Source: Cavia porcellus
Lineage: Eukaryota; Chordata; Mammalia; Rodentia; Caviidae
DNA: 64,000 nt
Direction: 5' to 3'
NCBI RefSeq assembly: GCF_034190915.1
Contig: NW_026947486.1
Coordinates: forward strand, 75,248,044-75,312,043
Shown: positions 46,616 to 56,956 of the stretch, piece after piece
How the letters are laid out: every line of letters starts with the position of its first letter
How positions within the stretch are numbered: position 1 is the stretch's first letter
The notes under the pieces: model-generated
Databases searched by the model: none
Seen by the model: the letters and a program-made list of their open reading frames with translations, nothing else
What the model was told of the DNA's origin: nothing
Program-made: the position numbers and the translations under genes

Positions 46616-46987
46616 CACTATAGTTTGGATCATAAATGGTCCCCAAAGGCCCGTATGCAGAAGGCTTGGTCCTCAGACCATGGCAATATTGAGAGGTTAT
46701 GGAGCTTAGTGGGAGATAGTTTAGTCAGTAGGAGCAAATTATTGAAGGGGATATTAGGAGCTCAGGTCCTTCCTCTTCTCTTTTTCATTTCCCAGCCACC
46801 ATGAGGTTGGCAACTTTGCTTCAACAGGTACTCCCTCCAGTGATGCACTGCTTTGCCCAAAAGAAACATAATCAATTGGATATGGACTGAAACCTCTAAA
46901 ACTATCCCCTAAAATAAACCTTTCCTCTTTTTAAGCTTATTATCTCACATACTTCGTTATCACAATAGGAAGCTGACAAGCACTATA
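46616..46987 (+). mobile_element. Solo LTR, ERVL-MaLR type
   Basis: 'tagtttggatcataaatggt', 'ccccaaaggcccgtatgcag', 'caatattgagaggttatgga', 'ccagccaccatgaggttggc', 'aataaacctttcctcttttt' (polyadenylation signal) and 'caataggaagctgacaag'. Flanked by an exact 7-base repeat, cactata, at 46616-46622 and 46981-46987, of which five bases would be the ERVL-type duplication. Confidence 0.7.
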
Positions 46988-47934
46988 AGTAACATTCACT
47001 AAAACATTTCGAGCTGATGCATTAAATACAAAAAGTTCATGAAAAGAAAGTACAGCATTATAAGAATACAATGACATGAGCAATTAAACAGAATTAAAGT
47101 TATGTGCGAAAATAGTTTACAATAAAATAGTGACTAATAAGAAATGTAGATTTCATGTTCACTATGAAAATGTTCTGTATTCATCAGATTTTACATATTA
47201 ACATTAAAATGTCAAAAGAAAGTTACTGAAGAGAAAAAAATATACAAACTAGGGGATTTAAGAATAAAATGACTGACTGTAGTGAAATCATTAAACAATG
47301 TAGAGAGCCCGACAGGGGACCTTTTATCTATATTTGGCATGACTAAACCTTTTCTGTGGAATATGGAACCACATTTCATTTGGAATTCTATAACTGGAAA
47401 AGAATATAAGTGTTATATGGTTGTTTCAGAAGATTGTAACTGTAAGAGATTAAAGATATCTGACTGAAGAGAAATTTGAAGTATCTTTTTTTTGGTTATT
47501 TGCTTTGTATATGTAAAAGAAGGGAAAAGAGTGACAGAAAAGTATATAATTTCTTTGGAAAATGATTTAAGACTTAATAAACAAATAATGCAGAATTTTG
47601 GCTAATGGACCATATTAATACAGCAAACATTTATTTTCAATCTAATGTTGTTTGATATAGTATTAGGGAAACTACATTGCTTTATCTCTTGTAACAATGA
47701 GTGTATTTTCACTTAGAAGATAAAAATAAGTCATTCTAAACAAAATAAGGTGGCAAAAAATGTATTATAATCTGGTGCCAAACTGAGTAGTTCACACAAT
47801 AATTGACATAAGAGAGCTACAGAATATAGAACTAAAGGTATACCACACCACACATATTTTCCCCAAAACATAGCTTTCTTTGCTCCTTCCATCTGGGAAC
47901 TACAGTTCCAGATAAAACTGATTTAGAAGCCAAT
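46988..47934. other. Anonymous stretch
   Basis: AT-rich; a 61-codon frame at 47282-47467 without recognisable domain. I see no repeat. Confidence 0.45.
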
Positions 47935-48080
47935 TCTATGCCCCTTCAGCATCCTGCACTTTCTTGTGATTGTAATACAAATTTTTTCTCACTTATTGTA
48001 ATGGTCTGTCTGTGCTCCTCATTAAAATGTGAATTTCTTGAAAGCAAGCACCAGGATTTGTTTATTGTTCTATATCTCAT
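47935..48080 (-). mobile_element. L2 LINE 3' fragment, antisense
   Basis: 'atcctgcactttcttgtgat', 'attgtaatggtctgtctgtg', 'gaatttcttgaaagcaagca' and 'ccaggatttgtttattgttc' follow the antisense L2 3' end (tgtctgtctcc...gtgagctccttgagggcaggg). The 111-codon plus frame here is opposite to the L2. Confidence 0.65.
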
Positions 48081-48489
48081 CTACTGGATATTTCCTTATC
48101 AGGTAAAATTTGTCTTACATATTCTTTTCAAGCTCTCCCACCTTAGAGGCATCTTTTTGCGAAAACTCACTCACCATCTTTCACATTGGAATGATTTTAA
48201 TGTCCCTATTCCATGCTTCAGAACATGTTACATTTATTTCTTAATTAATTATTCTATGATTCTTTTGTGGTAATAAATAGTAGTGTGTTTTTTATTGCTT
48301 TATAACTAATACTTAGGGAATGGGTGGGTATAAAATAAGCTCATCATAGGTATTAAAATTTGGATTTTGAAGATTTCATGGAGTCATTAAATATAGCTAA
48401 AGAATTATTATAATATACACCAAGACCCAGTCTATGTATACACATATAGTAATCCATGAAATCAGCTTTAAAACATTCTAAGTTACTGT

Positions 48490-48625
48490 TACTATCCCAA
48501 TTTTAAAACTAAAGAAGTAGTGGCTTAGAAATTTAATTTGTCCAAGGTTATACAACGTGGACAAGAGACAGAAAAATACTATTATTAAGTATTAGATCAC
48601 AGTGTCTCTGTACTTAAGATATATG
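48490..48625 (-). mobile_element. MIR SINE fragment, antisense
   Basis: 'ccaattttaaaactaaagaa', 'aatttgtccaaggttataca' and 'gtattagatcacagtgtctc' follow the antisense MIR order (ccattttacagatgagg ... ttgcccaaggtcacaca). Confidence 0.6.
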
Positions 48626-48980
48626 CTGGCCTGAGAAAGAAGATTCAAATTGGGTCGGAGAGAAGGCAGAGCAGTACTGCAGATGAGCAGGATGGAATGA
48701 GTTAAAAGTAGAATATTATGTACATTACCAAATGGCCATTACAATGATCTAACTGATGTTGCATGAAATCTTTGTTTGGAGAAGTAATGGAAAAACTCTT
48801 GAACAAGTAAATATATTTTAGATAGGATACTAAAATACAAAGTTTAGTCCAGATTATACAAGAAGGGATAAGAGCACATCACATTTTTATGTAAGTAAAT
48901 GACAAGATAAAATAACTTTCAGGAAGATTAATACAAGTAGCATGCTCAATCAACAAGAATGGTAAAAATTTTAGCTTAGA

Positions 48981-49083
48981 GGCTGGGGATTTAGCTCAGT
49001 GGCATAAGCGCCTGCCTTGCAAGCAGGCAGTCGTGGGTTCAATCCCCGGTACCGATAAAAAAAGAAAAAGACAAAAAACAAAA
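48981..49083 (+). mobile_element. ID-type tRNA-Ala SINE, near-consensus
   Basis: 'ggctggggatttagctcagt', 'ggcataagcgcctgccttgc', 'aagcaggcagtcgtgggttc', 'aatccccggtaccgataaaa', tail aaaagaaaaagacaaaaaac. Perfect anticodon stem CCTGC/GCAGG with loop CTTGCAA. Flanking 'aaaaatttta' may be the target duplication. The acceptor ends do not pair, so this is a SINE and not a tRNA gene. Confidence 0.92.
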
Positions 49084-49392
49084 ATTTTAAAATTACTAGC
49101 TAGCCAGCTAAGGTTTTCAGGTCTGATTACTTTGGAAATTATACCAACGCCCAAAGTTCAGCTCTTGTATTCAAAATTAAAAAAAAAAAAAATGTGTCCC
49201 AAACAGTATAAAATGCTTATGTGGCCTGTTTAAACAGAATTAAAATCATTGGTGACTGTGTTTTTAAGTATGGCTTATATATCAGGCACTGTATTAAAAT
49301 TGAGAATGGTGAGGAAAGACAGATATTTTCCTATCTCCATGGTAAATAGTAGGTTAGACATAATCTGTCTAAGGTAATATGTTATAAAAGTA

Positions 49393-49593
49393 AAAAAGGA
49401 AGCCAGGCATAGTGGCACACACCTCCATGACCAGAACTCTGTCAGGGTGAGGCAAAAGGATCACACAAGTTGAGCCCAGCCCAGTCCACATAGGGATTTA
49501 ACAAGACTTTGACTCAAAAATAAAAATAAAAATAACTGGAGACAGAGTTCACTGAGAAGACCAAGTGTTCAATCCCACTACAAAAAAAAAAAA
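49393..49593 (+). mobile_element. B1-ID composite SINE
   Basis: A B1-like half ('gccaggcatagtggcacaca' ... 'aagactttgactcaaaaata') is followed without a break by an ID-like half ('ctggagacagagttcactga', 'caagtgttcaatcccact') and a 12-A tail, the arrangement of B1-dID elements known from several non-muroid rodents. Confidence 0.75.
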
Positions 49594-49904
49594 TTGGAAG
49601 AGGAGGTGCTAATACAAAAGAAGAGAAGGGGCAAGGGTCCCTTATTCATCTATAACATCAAGGGAAAATTCCTGAACTTAGCTACAATGAACAGAATAAT
49701 GATTAGAATTTTAAATAATTACTATGGTTGAAAGAGAGAAAGAAAGTAACATGAGGTGACGCCACAAAAACTAGATTATACAAAATCTTACAAACTTTAA
49801 AAAGAATAAACTTTAAAAAGAATTTCTTATCCTAAGTATTGTCAGAAATTGTTGATGTGTTTTAAGAAGTTCAGTTATCAGTTAATGTGATCTTGTTTAC
49901 TCAC

Positions 49905-49990
49905 TTTTTTAATGCCCTTCTCAAATTCTGTCTTTCAACGAAGTTTTGCCTGAATAAACTGGCCTTTAAAAATTATACCTACTTTAAAAA
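49905..49990 (-). mobile_element. Possible L2 fragment, antisense
   Basis: 'aatgcccttctcaaattctg' and 'gaagttttgcctgaataaac' recall the antisense L2 block 'caaatgccacctcc...gaagccttccctga'. Weak. Confidence 0.35.
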
Positions 49991-50574
49991 ACTAGGTTAA
50001 TTATTTTTCTATATTCATTTGTGTGAATGTAAGAAATACATCGTGAAAAAATAATTTTATAAATTAAGGAAAGTAGAAAACAGAAAAATGAGCAAAGCAC
50101 CAAAAACAACTTATATATGAAGAGAATCTTCCAAACCAAATAAGCTATAACTTTGATTTTCCTGAGAAGGTACGGTTTAAGAGACAGGCCATAAGCCTCA
50201 GGACCTACCCAAGGTACAGAAAGAAATATGAGATCGCCACATAAATCTTAGACACCAAAAGAAGAAGCCATTCTGGTGGTATAATGTAGAAATAAAGTCT
50301 ACTTTCAAATTTTGACTCGAAGGTGTAACTTTATGAACTGCTAAATAGATTACATTAGACTACCCATCCTGCATATAAAAATTATAAGCTTTGGAAAATG
50401 TACTTTTAAAAAACTAGACTTTTTTTTATAAGATCTTGAGTCGCCACTGCTGCCATGACTGCTTTCCATATACATTGACTTAGTCTTCTACCACCCACAG
50501 CCTGCTGGTACACCATCTGAAACCTAATAAATGCCTTCGTTTGCCTTTAATTCGCTCCTGTCAGCCAGACTTGG

Positions 50575-51500
50575 TTCACCTTTAAATGGAAAGACCACAA
50601 TTCTGGACTCAAAAGTCAACTGACCTGAACTCAACATCCCAGGAGTTTAAAAACTTGTTCACCCTCTTTGGAGAAGCCTCTCAGCTGATCTCACTAGTTT
50701 CCCAGCACAAAATATCCCTGGGTTTCTGCTGGAAACACACAAAAGCTCTGCTACAGTATCTGGCAGAAACTTGGTACAAGAAACTCTGCAAATTTCTTGG
50801 AGTTTCTGGCTACTATAGAATCTGAATTATTGAGTTAACAAAAACAATAATCCTTATTCTGATTGTCAAGTTCTGGGAGTGCCCAGTGGCCTACTTGTGC
50901 AAATATTTGGATCCAGTCACTTGAAGGATGCCTCCCCCTTTGGCTTTATGCTCTAATAGCCACTGTGCTTCTGATCAAGAAAGCCAACAAGCTCAAGTTA
51001 GGCTGATTTCTAACTGTCCAGGTGACACATGCTGTACTGGACCTCCTGAATAACTGTGGGGGAAAACCCTAACAGATGCTGAGTATACCCTGTTTATAGA
51101 TGGAAGTAGCTCTGTCAGGAATGAAGTCCAACAGGCTAGATATGCTGTGGTCACCTTGTCCAAAGCTATTTTGGATGAAGCTTTCCTACTACTGTTTTCT
51201 GCTGCTGTTTGCAAAACTGCCACCAATACAAAATAATTCAATCCACAGGCCTAAGCCCCTTTTGGCAATCTGACTGAAATATCAACCCCCCCTCCCCCCC
51301 GGAGCTAGATTTGCCCACACTACATGTTCGGCAAGCTCAAGCTGCAGCACTGGTACAAATACTCCTGTAACCAGTTAAGGCCTTGACATCTGTGTCACTG
51401 GCCTTATCTCCACCTAGCTCTACAGATAGACTTCATGCTCACCTCTACCTATCAAGCTGGCCCAAAGCATTCCATTCCCAATTTGAGAGGGCAACAACGT
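50575..51500 (+). pseudogene. ERV pol remnant, gammaretrovirus-like (RT - RNase H)
   Basis: Old endogenous retrovirus. 50575-50650 corresponds to the reverse transcriptase block preceding the family's 'QGFKNSP' region. 50773-50824 reads KKLCKFLGVSGYYRI, the connection region of class I ERV pol. 51072-51107 gives TDAEYTLFIDGSS, the RNase H region with a catalytic-type Asp and the following GSS. The segment with the YxDD catalytic box is missing or destroyed. Beyond about 51250 the sequence is probably the end of pol but not clearly so. Many stops and shifts and a 25-base A run at 51518-51542; non-functional. The 82-codon minus frame is a shadow. Confidence 0.75.
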
Positions 51501-51517
51501 TTTTAGAGTTCTACAGT

Positions 51518-51548
<31 letters not shown>

Positions 51549-51837
51549 AGATTTGGTCTACCCTAGACCATTGACAACAATAAACCTATATTTGTAGCAG
51601 AGGTAACTCAAAAACAAGATCCTGTTAGAGGCAGTTTTTGCCTTAAACTGTATAGATGATTGCCCCCAAAGAATAGAATGATCGATCAAACACTTGATCA
51701 AGATTTGATGAGCATCCAAGGTACATAGGACAATCTCTTAGATCAGATTATGTCCCTCACTACTTTGCCAGGGTAAAATCCTAAATTATGTCTCTTCCTA
51801 AAAGCAATTTAGATAAGAACTCTGTAAAAATACAGTC

Positions 51838-51974
51838 TTGGGGATGTTGTCTAGGGCCCATCCTGGGACCACTGACAGCCTCAATGATATTGCTTCTAGT
51901 TGAGCCTTGTGTCAGAAGATCACATGCAACATGCTCAGCAGCGATATGCCAGCGAAGCTAAATGAGGGGAGAAA
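51838..51974 (+). pseudogene. ERV env transmembrane end and polypurine tract
   Basis: A short frame reads LGPILGPLTASMILLLVEPC, hydrophobic, as at the membrane anchor of retroviral TM proteins, followed by a Gln/Tyr/Ala-rich tail. The purine stretch gaggggagaaa (51964-51974) immediately precedes the presumed LTR, as a polypurine tract should. Most of env is absent. Non-functional. Confidence 0.55.
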
Positions 51975-52330
51975 TGTAAAAAAAAGATGCCCCTTTCCCC
52001 CGTTGGTCAACTTCAGTTTGTTAGTTACTCAGTAATAGTTCCAATTCCAGTTCCTACTACTTTTGTTTCTTAGAAATGGCTGGTCATTGTGATGTATAGC
52101 TGGTCACTATGATGCATACTTTAAGAACCAATTCTCAATTGACAAGTCATTCTGCCTCTGTACTTCTGCTTGTTTATCCCATGTAAGCCCTAGAAAACCA
52201 GATCTCAAGGCCTGATATTTTGGGTATGAGCCCAATCAGTGTTCATTAATGTAAATAAATCTGCCACCAAATCTTGGGTGTTGTTGTTTCTGCTAAGTGT
52301 TTCTGCTTACCATTATACCACTACTGACAA
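51975..52330 (+). mobile_element. ERV 3' LTR (probable)
   Basis: Starts tgtaaaaaaaagatgcccct directly after the polypurine tract. Contains an imperfect local duplication ('tggctggtcattgtgatgta' and 'agctggtcactatgatgcat' near 52078-52112) of the sort found in U3 enhancers, and an AATAAA at about 52254. Right border approximate; no matching 5' LTR was firmly identified, though 50500-50575 includes an 'aataaatgcc' that may belong to one. Confidence 0.5.
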
Positions 52331-52334
52331 GGTT

Positions 52335-52945
52335 AAGGAAGGAACATTGTGAGTTACAAAAAGATGAGGGGTAGAGTCATTGCCATTCTCAGACTGTGAG
52401 GGTAGAGAATCAAGCCTCATAAGGAAGTGGTACCCACCTGGAAACCAACACTATGTTTGGGCTGCTGCCAGAGTGGGGACAGCTACACCCAAGGCTCTCT
52501 CTATGAGTTAGTGCCATTCACATACAGTGGGAGGAGAGAACCAGGCCTCACCAGGAGGCAATCACCACTTGGAAACAATATCATTTTCACTGTTTTCTTG
52601 GGTTGGGTTTTATTTTATTTGTTTTGCTTCATTGTGTTAAATATGATGGCATGAACAGCTGTTTAAAAGATAGCAAGACATATTATGGTACCCACTTTGG
52701 GTTTACTATTAGCTTATTTTCAAGTATTTTATTGTATTCAATGCTTTGTTTTTACTTTGTTCTGCTCTATTCTGCTCTGTTTGATTTTTATTATGTCTGA
52801 GGGTATTTGCAGGTATTTTGAAGACAAGAGGTATCATGGTAACTATTGCTGATTTCATAAGGTCTTGAAGTCCTATTCACGTATACTAGTTTGTCTTGAT
52901 TGGTTTTATTCTGTTTTATTTTAAATTTTTAAAAATGCAAAAATA
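52335..52945 (+). mobile_element. Tandem-unit retroelement, copy 3
   Basis: 5' part with ~131 bp units: 'tgccattc' at 52381 and 52512, 'agagaa(t/c)ca(a/g)gcctca' at 52404 and 52534. 3' T-rich part with ~151 bp units: 'ggta(c/a)c' blocks at 52687 and 52838, 'attttattgtattcaatgc' and 'ttgaagtcctattcacgta'. It ends in a loosely A-rich stretch near 52920-52945. Same architecture and order as copy 1. It lies just upstream of an ID SINE and then the monomer L1. Confidence 0.65.
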
Positions 52946-52984
52946 TATCCAGTTGTACATAATGAGATCCTGTGTTAAAAACAA

Positions 52985-53070
52985 GGGGCTGAGGATTTAG
53001 CTCAGTGGCATAAGCACCTACCTGGCATTAGTTCAATTTCCAGTATTGGAAAAAAAAAAGAAAACAAATA
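52985..53070 (+). mobile_element. ID-type SINE
   Basis: 'ggggctgaggatttagctca', 'taagcacctacctggcatta', 'gttcaatttccagtattgga', A tail. Inserted between the tandem-unit element and the L1 5' UTR; flanks 'acaagg' on both sides. Confidence 0.88.
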
Positions 53071-53102
53071 CAAGGAACTTGAGGTAACCAAGAGCCTCTG
53101 TG

Positions 53103-53650
53103 TGAGAGCTGAAGGTCACTATATCAAAGTGTATCTAGCTGTGCAGCCATAGGACTTTGCTTGGAACCTGGTAGGGCCCCACCAAGCATCCCCAAACAGC
53201 CCAGGACCTTTGGGTCATCACTGGAATCCTGGTTGGGCCCCAGTCAACCACCCCAGATAGCTGGGAGCTGCTGCATGTAAGTTGAAGGCTACCACAGTGA
53301 ACTCTATTGTTTGTACAACCATGGAACTTTGCTTGGTATCTCATAGGGCCCCTCCAAGCATTCTTAAATAGGCTAAGACCTTTGGGTCATCACTCTGGTT
53401 CTGGTTGGACCCTGCCCAGAGATTCCAAGAAGCTGGGGAGATTTGGTGTGCAATGTGGCTTGAGCTGAAGGCCTGCTCAATGTCCTTCACATATTATTCA
53501 GCCTCAGTACACCACGTAGAAATGGTGGGGCCTGCCTAGTGACCTCAAGCAACCAAGGAGCTTCAGAGAGCCAAGTGTGGTGTGCTGAAGGTCCACCCAG
53601 TGCACTCCATCCATATGGGAAGCCTTTGACTGCCACTAGGGACCTGATAA
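53103..53650 (+). repeat. Tandem 5' UTR monomers of L1
   Basis: Landmark '(g)(c/t)tgaagg' recurs at 53108, 53281, 53464 and 53584, and 'ctttgcttgg' with 'gacctttgggtcatcact' recurs at 53155/53327, giving periods of ~173, ~183 and a partial ~120. In mouse L1, 5' UTR monomers act as promoter units; by analogy these could have done the same. No binding sites were assigned. Confidence 0.7.
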
Positions 53651-53830
53651 GGACAGCCTAATGTACCCCACTCAACAGGGCAAACTCCCTACAGTACAGA
53701 CAGCCATCCTTAACCCAAGAAACAACTGAGACTTTGCATTCAACTACCCCAGGGGAATACAGGAAAATAACAAAGCAAAAGAGCAAAATGAGATTACACA
53801 CCTCCACCATCCCAAACAAGCCTAGGAGAC

Positions 53831-54852
53831 ATGGACATAGAAGAAAATGTAAGCCATACATCTGAAACTTCTGAAATGATAGCAACTGAAGTAAAGAAAC
53901 AACTTGATGAAGCTATAAAGGAACTCAGATCATAAATAATCTCTCAGGTAAAACAGGAAATGATAAAAGTAATGAAAGAAATACTGAACACATCTAAAGA
54001 AGACATAGTTTAAAAAATAGAGGAACACGGCAAAATGATTGAAACCTTGAATGAACAATATAAGAAAGAATTAATGCATGAAATAGAGTCAAAGAGATAT
54101 CTAGGAAATCGAAACTTCCATCAAAAGCTGGCAAAACCACCTCAATGAATGTGAAGATAGACATTTAGACCTTGAAGACAAGATTGCAGCTAGTAAACAG
54201 GAAAGGAAAGATCTTTTTAAAAAAGCAAGGAATCAAGAAATTCAACAGTTGTAAGATGATGCAAAGAAAAACATTATAATATTTGTAGGTGTAAATGAAA
54301 AAGAAGGTGACAACACAAATATTATTAAAAGACTATTTACACAAGTAACAGTTGAAAGTTTTCTAAACATAGGAAAGGGAACTGACATACAGATAAATGA
54401 AGCATATGAAAACTCCAATCAGCCATAGCCAAAATAAATCTACACCCAGACATATTAGAATCAACATCCCAGAAATTCAACGTAAGAACAGAATACTAAA
54501 AACTGTTAGAGAAAAGAAACAAACCATCTATAAAGGAAAGCCAATCAGAATCACAGCAGACTTCTCCACACAAAAAAGGAAATTTAAAAAAGCAAAGAGT
54601 GAAGTATTTCCAATCCTAAAAGAAAACAACTTCCAACCCAGATTGATGTACCTTTCAAAACTATTCTTTAAAATAGATGGAGAAATAAGATACTTCTACA
54701 ATAAAGAACAGCTGAAGAACTTCATGACCACCAAACCAACCCTGCAAAGAATACTGAAGATATTCTATATAGAGATAAAAATAACTATTGCAAAACATCA
54801 ACAGAAAGAAACCACCAAGCAGGGCAAACAACTAAAAATAAGGGAAAGATAA
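53831..54852 (+). pseudogene. L1 ORF1 remnant
   Basis: Start at the ATG of 'atggacatagaagaaaatg'. The first 34 codons (MDIEENVSHT... KKQLDEAIKELRS) then meet a stop near 53933, followed by coiled-coil coding sequence with another stop and a shift. From 54397 a 151-codon open stretch holds the RNA-recognition and C-terminal domains: NIPEIQRKNRILK, IYKGKPIRITADFS, LKENNFQPRLMYLS, IDGEIRYFYNKEQL. ORF1 protein is the L1 RNA-binding chaperone; this copy cannot make the full trimer-forming protein. Confidence 0.8.
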
Positions 54853-55166
54853 AGAATCAACAACAGAAAGACGACAAGTAATTATCAAGCAAATCAAAGA
54901 AAGATGAGATGACTGCATTAAAATGATACAAAATAAAATTTAATGCAAATAAAAGTCACAACATAGTAATAAAGTATTCCCTTTCAGAGAAAAATGTAAC
55001 AATTCTATCCCTTTAAAGTTGGTTCTTTTAAAGTAAGTTAATGAAATCCACAAACATCTAATAACCCTAATATAAAAAATAGAAGATAAGATTATGAATG
55101 CTGAACATACTATCAAAATTAAATGGAACTATCACAAACCATGAAATTGTTAAAAACTTAGATGAA

Positions 55167-55253
55167 CCAGGGATTTAACTCAGCAGCTTATATGCTTGAC
55201 TTGTAAGTGCAAGGCCATGCGTTTGATCCCTGGTACAAAAAAAGAAAAAAAAC
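55167..55253 (+). mobile_element. ID-type SINE
   Basis: 'accagggatttaactcagca', 'gtgcaaggccatgcgtttga', 'tccctggtac', tail aaaaaaagaaaaaaaac. Diverged. Confidence 0.82.
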
Positions 55254-55747
55254 AGATAAAATATGTGTGTCTATGCTATAAAATTTGCCAATGTTGACTT
55301 AAAAATAATGAACAGAAATCATTTGATAACCATTAAAAATACTGAGCCAGTAGCTTAAAATCTTCCCCCGAAATTTCCAATTTCTAACTGCCTATAAAAA
55401 TGTATGAAACGTTCATGGAACATTTTGTTATTAAGATACAAGTCTTCCCTAGGCAGTTATCACATACACATCAAAATAATTTCCTGTGTTTGGAAATTAC
55501 GTTTACACACCTAAGGGACCAAGATGGACCATGTGACCGGTTATTAAATTGTGGTACAACTACTTTTATTCCAAGTAAATTCTTAGTGAATCTGTCATTT
55601 CCATACCCTCTATATATCTCCTAGTCCCCTGAACCAAGCCAAGGTATGGGCCTGAATTGCTGAATGAACATATGAAACTTTGTTAACTGAATACCAGAAT
55701 ACAATGTGATGCAAAGAAGCCTTAGACATTGTTATTGATTTAAAAAA
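55254..55747. other. Anonymous stretch
   Basis: Nothing recognisable; a 74-codon frame (55400-55624) has no known domain. Confidence 0.45.
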
Positions 55748-56400
55748 GAATGGTCATCTTAACACCAGCTGAATTAAATCAGCATGTTGCTGAGCATAGA
55801 TGGCCCACCTGAGGAAAGTTTCCAGCATAAAGGAGGGCATGCAGAAGAGCTGAACATTGTGGGTTTCTCTAAGTTTTGCTGTTTGAGCTGTTGGTTCGCT
55901 TGGAGGAGCTCCTCATGTCTAGCTTCCCCAATATGAGTTCAGCCATTGTCGTCAGAGAAACTTGGAACCTCCATGTCACTGAGGATGGCTGTGGTGCTTT
56001 TTAGTGCAGCTCTGATCTTTATTATGACGTGACTTTTCGGCTCCAGTGTAGAACCCTCAACCTACCAGTCCAGCTCCTTCACCCCGCTGGCACAGACTTT
56101 CTACATTCCACTGCTGATCTTTGGGCCTTCGCAGTGCAGATCCATGAAAAAAAGAGTCCTCTTGGGCTCTATACCTCCAGTTGGACTTGTGGGAGGCATT
56201 GTCATGAGCTTTGGGTTTTCATCTGGACTCATGCAGAACATTACTGTAGGATCCAGTCCTTTGGCTGAATATTCTATGTCTTTAGTGTTGTGGACAGATT
56301 TCCTGCACTTTCTTGTGTTAAACTCTGGGTAACCATTATAAATTCTTTGTCCTGTTTATAATTGTTCTCCTCATAATCTCTGACTACAATAGACATATAC
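55748..56400 (+). repeat. Unclassified dispersed repeat, copy B
   Basis: Shares ordered blocks with copy A at 24966-25802: 'cttaacaccagctgaattaa', 'cactgaggatggctgtggtg', 'cttcaccc(c/t)gctg', 'ccagttggacttgtgggagg', 'ggctgaatatt(c/a)tatg', 'ctttcttgtgttaa' and 'ctgactacaa'. Lacks ~170 bp present in A. The frame 56029-56268 contains LQCRTLNLPVQLLHPA, alignable to the frame at 25322-25567 of copy A. Confidence 0.65.
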
Positions 56401-56626
56401 ACTGTTAGTCCACTATGATTGGCAAATGAATCCTAATTGTACGTGGGTAGACAAAAGGCTATAGAATAGCTTAACTTGCCTAATCTATATCATCCTAAGG
56501 TTCTTTTATGTGTCTAGAGTATATGCTAGCATCCAGTCTTTATGGTGAAACCTTAAATATACATTATTTTAAAAACTGACTGATATACGTCACAAAAATA
56601 TATATCAAAATCTGAAACATACCAGC

Positions 56627-56956
56627 TGTCATGGTTTATGTCTGTGGTCCCCAGGCCTCATGTGTTTGCACTGTGTTTTTGTCTAGCGCTTGGATTGATG
56701 GTGTCAGTGCTACACCCACATAGGGATGGAGCCAGGGTGTAATGTAATGGCAGGAAGAAGTTGTGTCTTGCTCTTTTGCTGGTTTCTGCCTTGCTGTTTG
56801 CAGCTGCCACGAACTGAGGCCCCACCATGCCAGCCTGCCTTGGAGCCAACTGAGTAAGGACTGAAACCTCCAAAAACTGTAAGAAATAGACCTTTACTTC
56901 CCAACTTTGGTCATCAAGTATTGTGTCTCAGCAATGAGTAAAAACGAACTAAGACA
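56627..56956 (+). mobile_element. Solo LTR, ERVL-MaLR type
   Basis: Runs from TG (tgtcatggtttatgtctg) to CA (aacgaactaagaca). Contains 'ggaccgaaacctcc'-type 'ggactgaaacctccaaaaac' and 'tgtgtctcagcaatgagt' near its end. Flanks ccagc and ccatc could be a 5-base duplication with one change. The minus-strand frames of 71 and 64 codons are by-products. Confidence 0.7.

Larger units (their letters stand above)
53070..54950 (+). mobile_element. L1 with tandem-monomer 5' UTR and ORF1; ORF2 absent
   Basis: 5' UTR 53070-53830 made of repeated units, then ORF1 53831-54852, then a short A-rich stretch to about 54950 where L1 similarity ends. The endonuclease and RT that should follow are not present, so the copy is 3'-truncated by deletion or is a half-L1 type element. 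The ORF1 C-terminal part is the best-preserved L1 coding sequence in the window. Confidence 0.75.

Noticed and set aside
47938..48273. 111-codon plus-strand frame
   Set aside because: Starts opposite an L2 3' fragment and has no recognisable domain.
48981..49060. Functional tRNA-Ala gene
   Set aside because: The anticodon arm is perfect, but the acceptor ends do not pair and a SINE tail follows; many dispersed copies exist.
51518..51542. Poly(A) tail of a retroposed insertion in the ERV
   Set aside because: No recognisable SINE or L1 body or target duplication next to the A run; treated as simple repeat.
53628..53645. Second CTCF-like site 'gccactagggacc'
   Set aside because: Lacks the GGC of the core and lies in an L1 5' UTR monomer.
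53103..53650. Satellite or CRISPR-like array
   Set aside because: Only three to four degenerate ~175 bp units directly upstream of L1 ORF1; fits L1 monomers.
54397..54852. Host gene of 151 codons
   Set aside because: It is the L1 ORF1 C-terminal part; the rest of ORF1 upstream is broken, so not a domesticated gene on present evidence.
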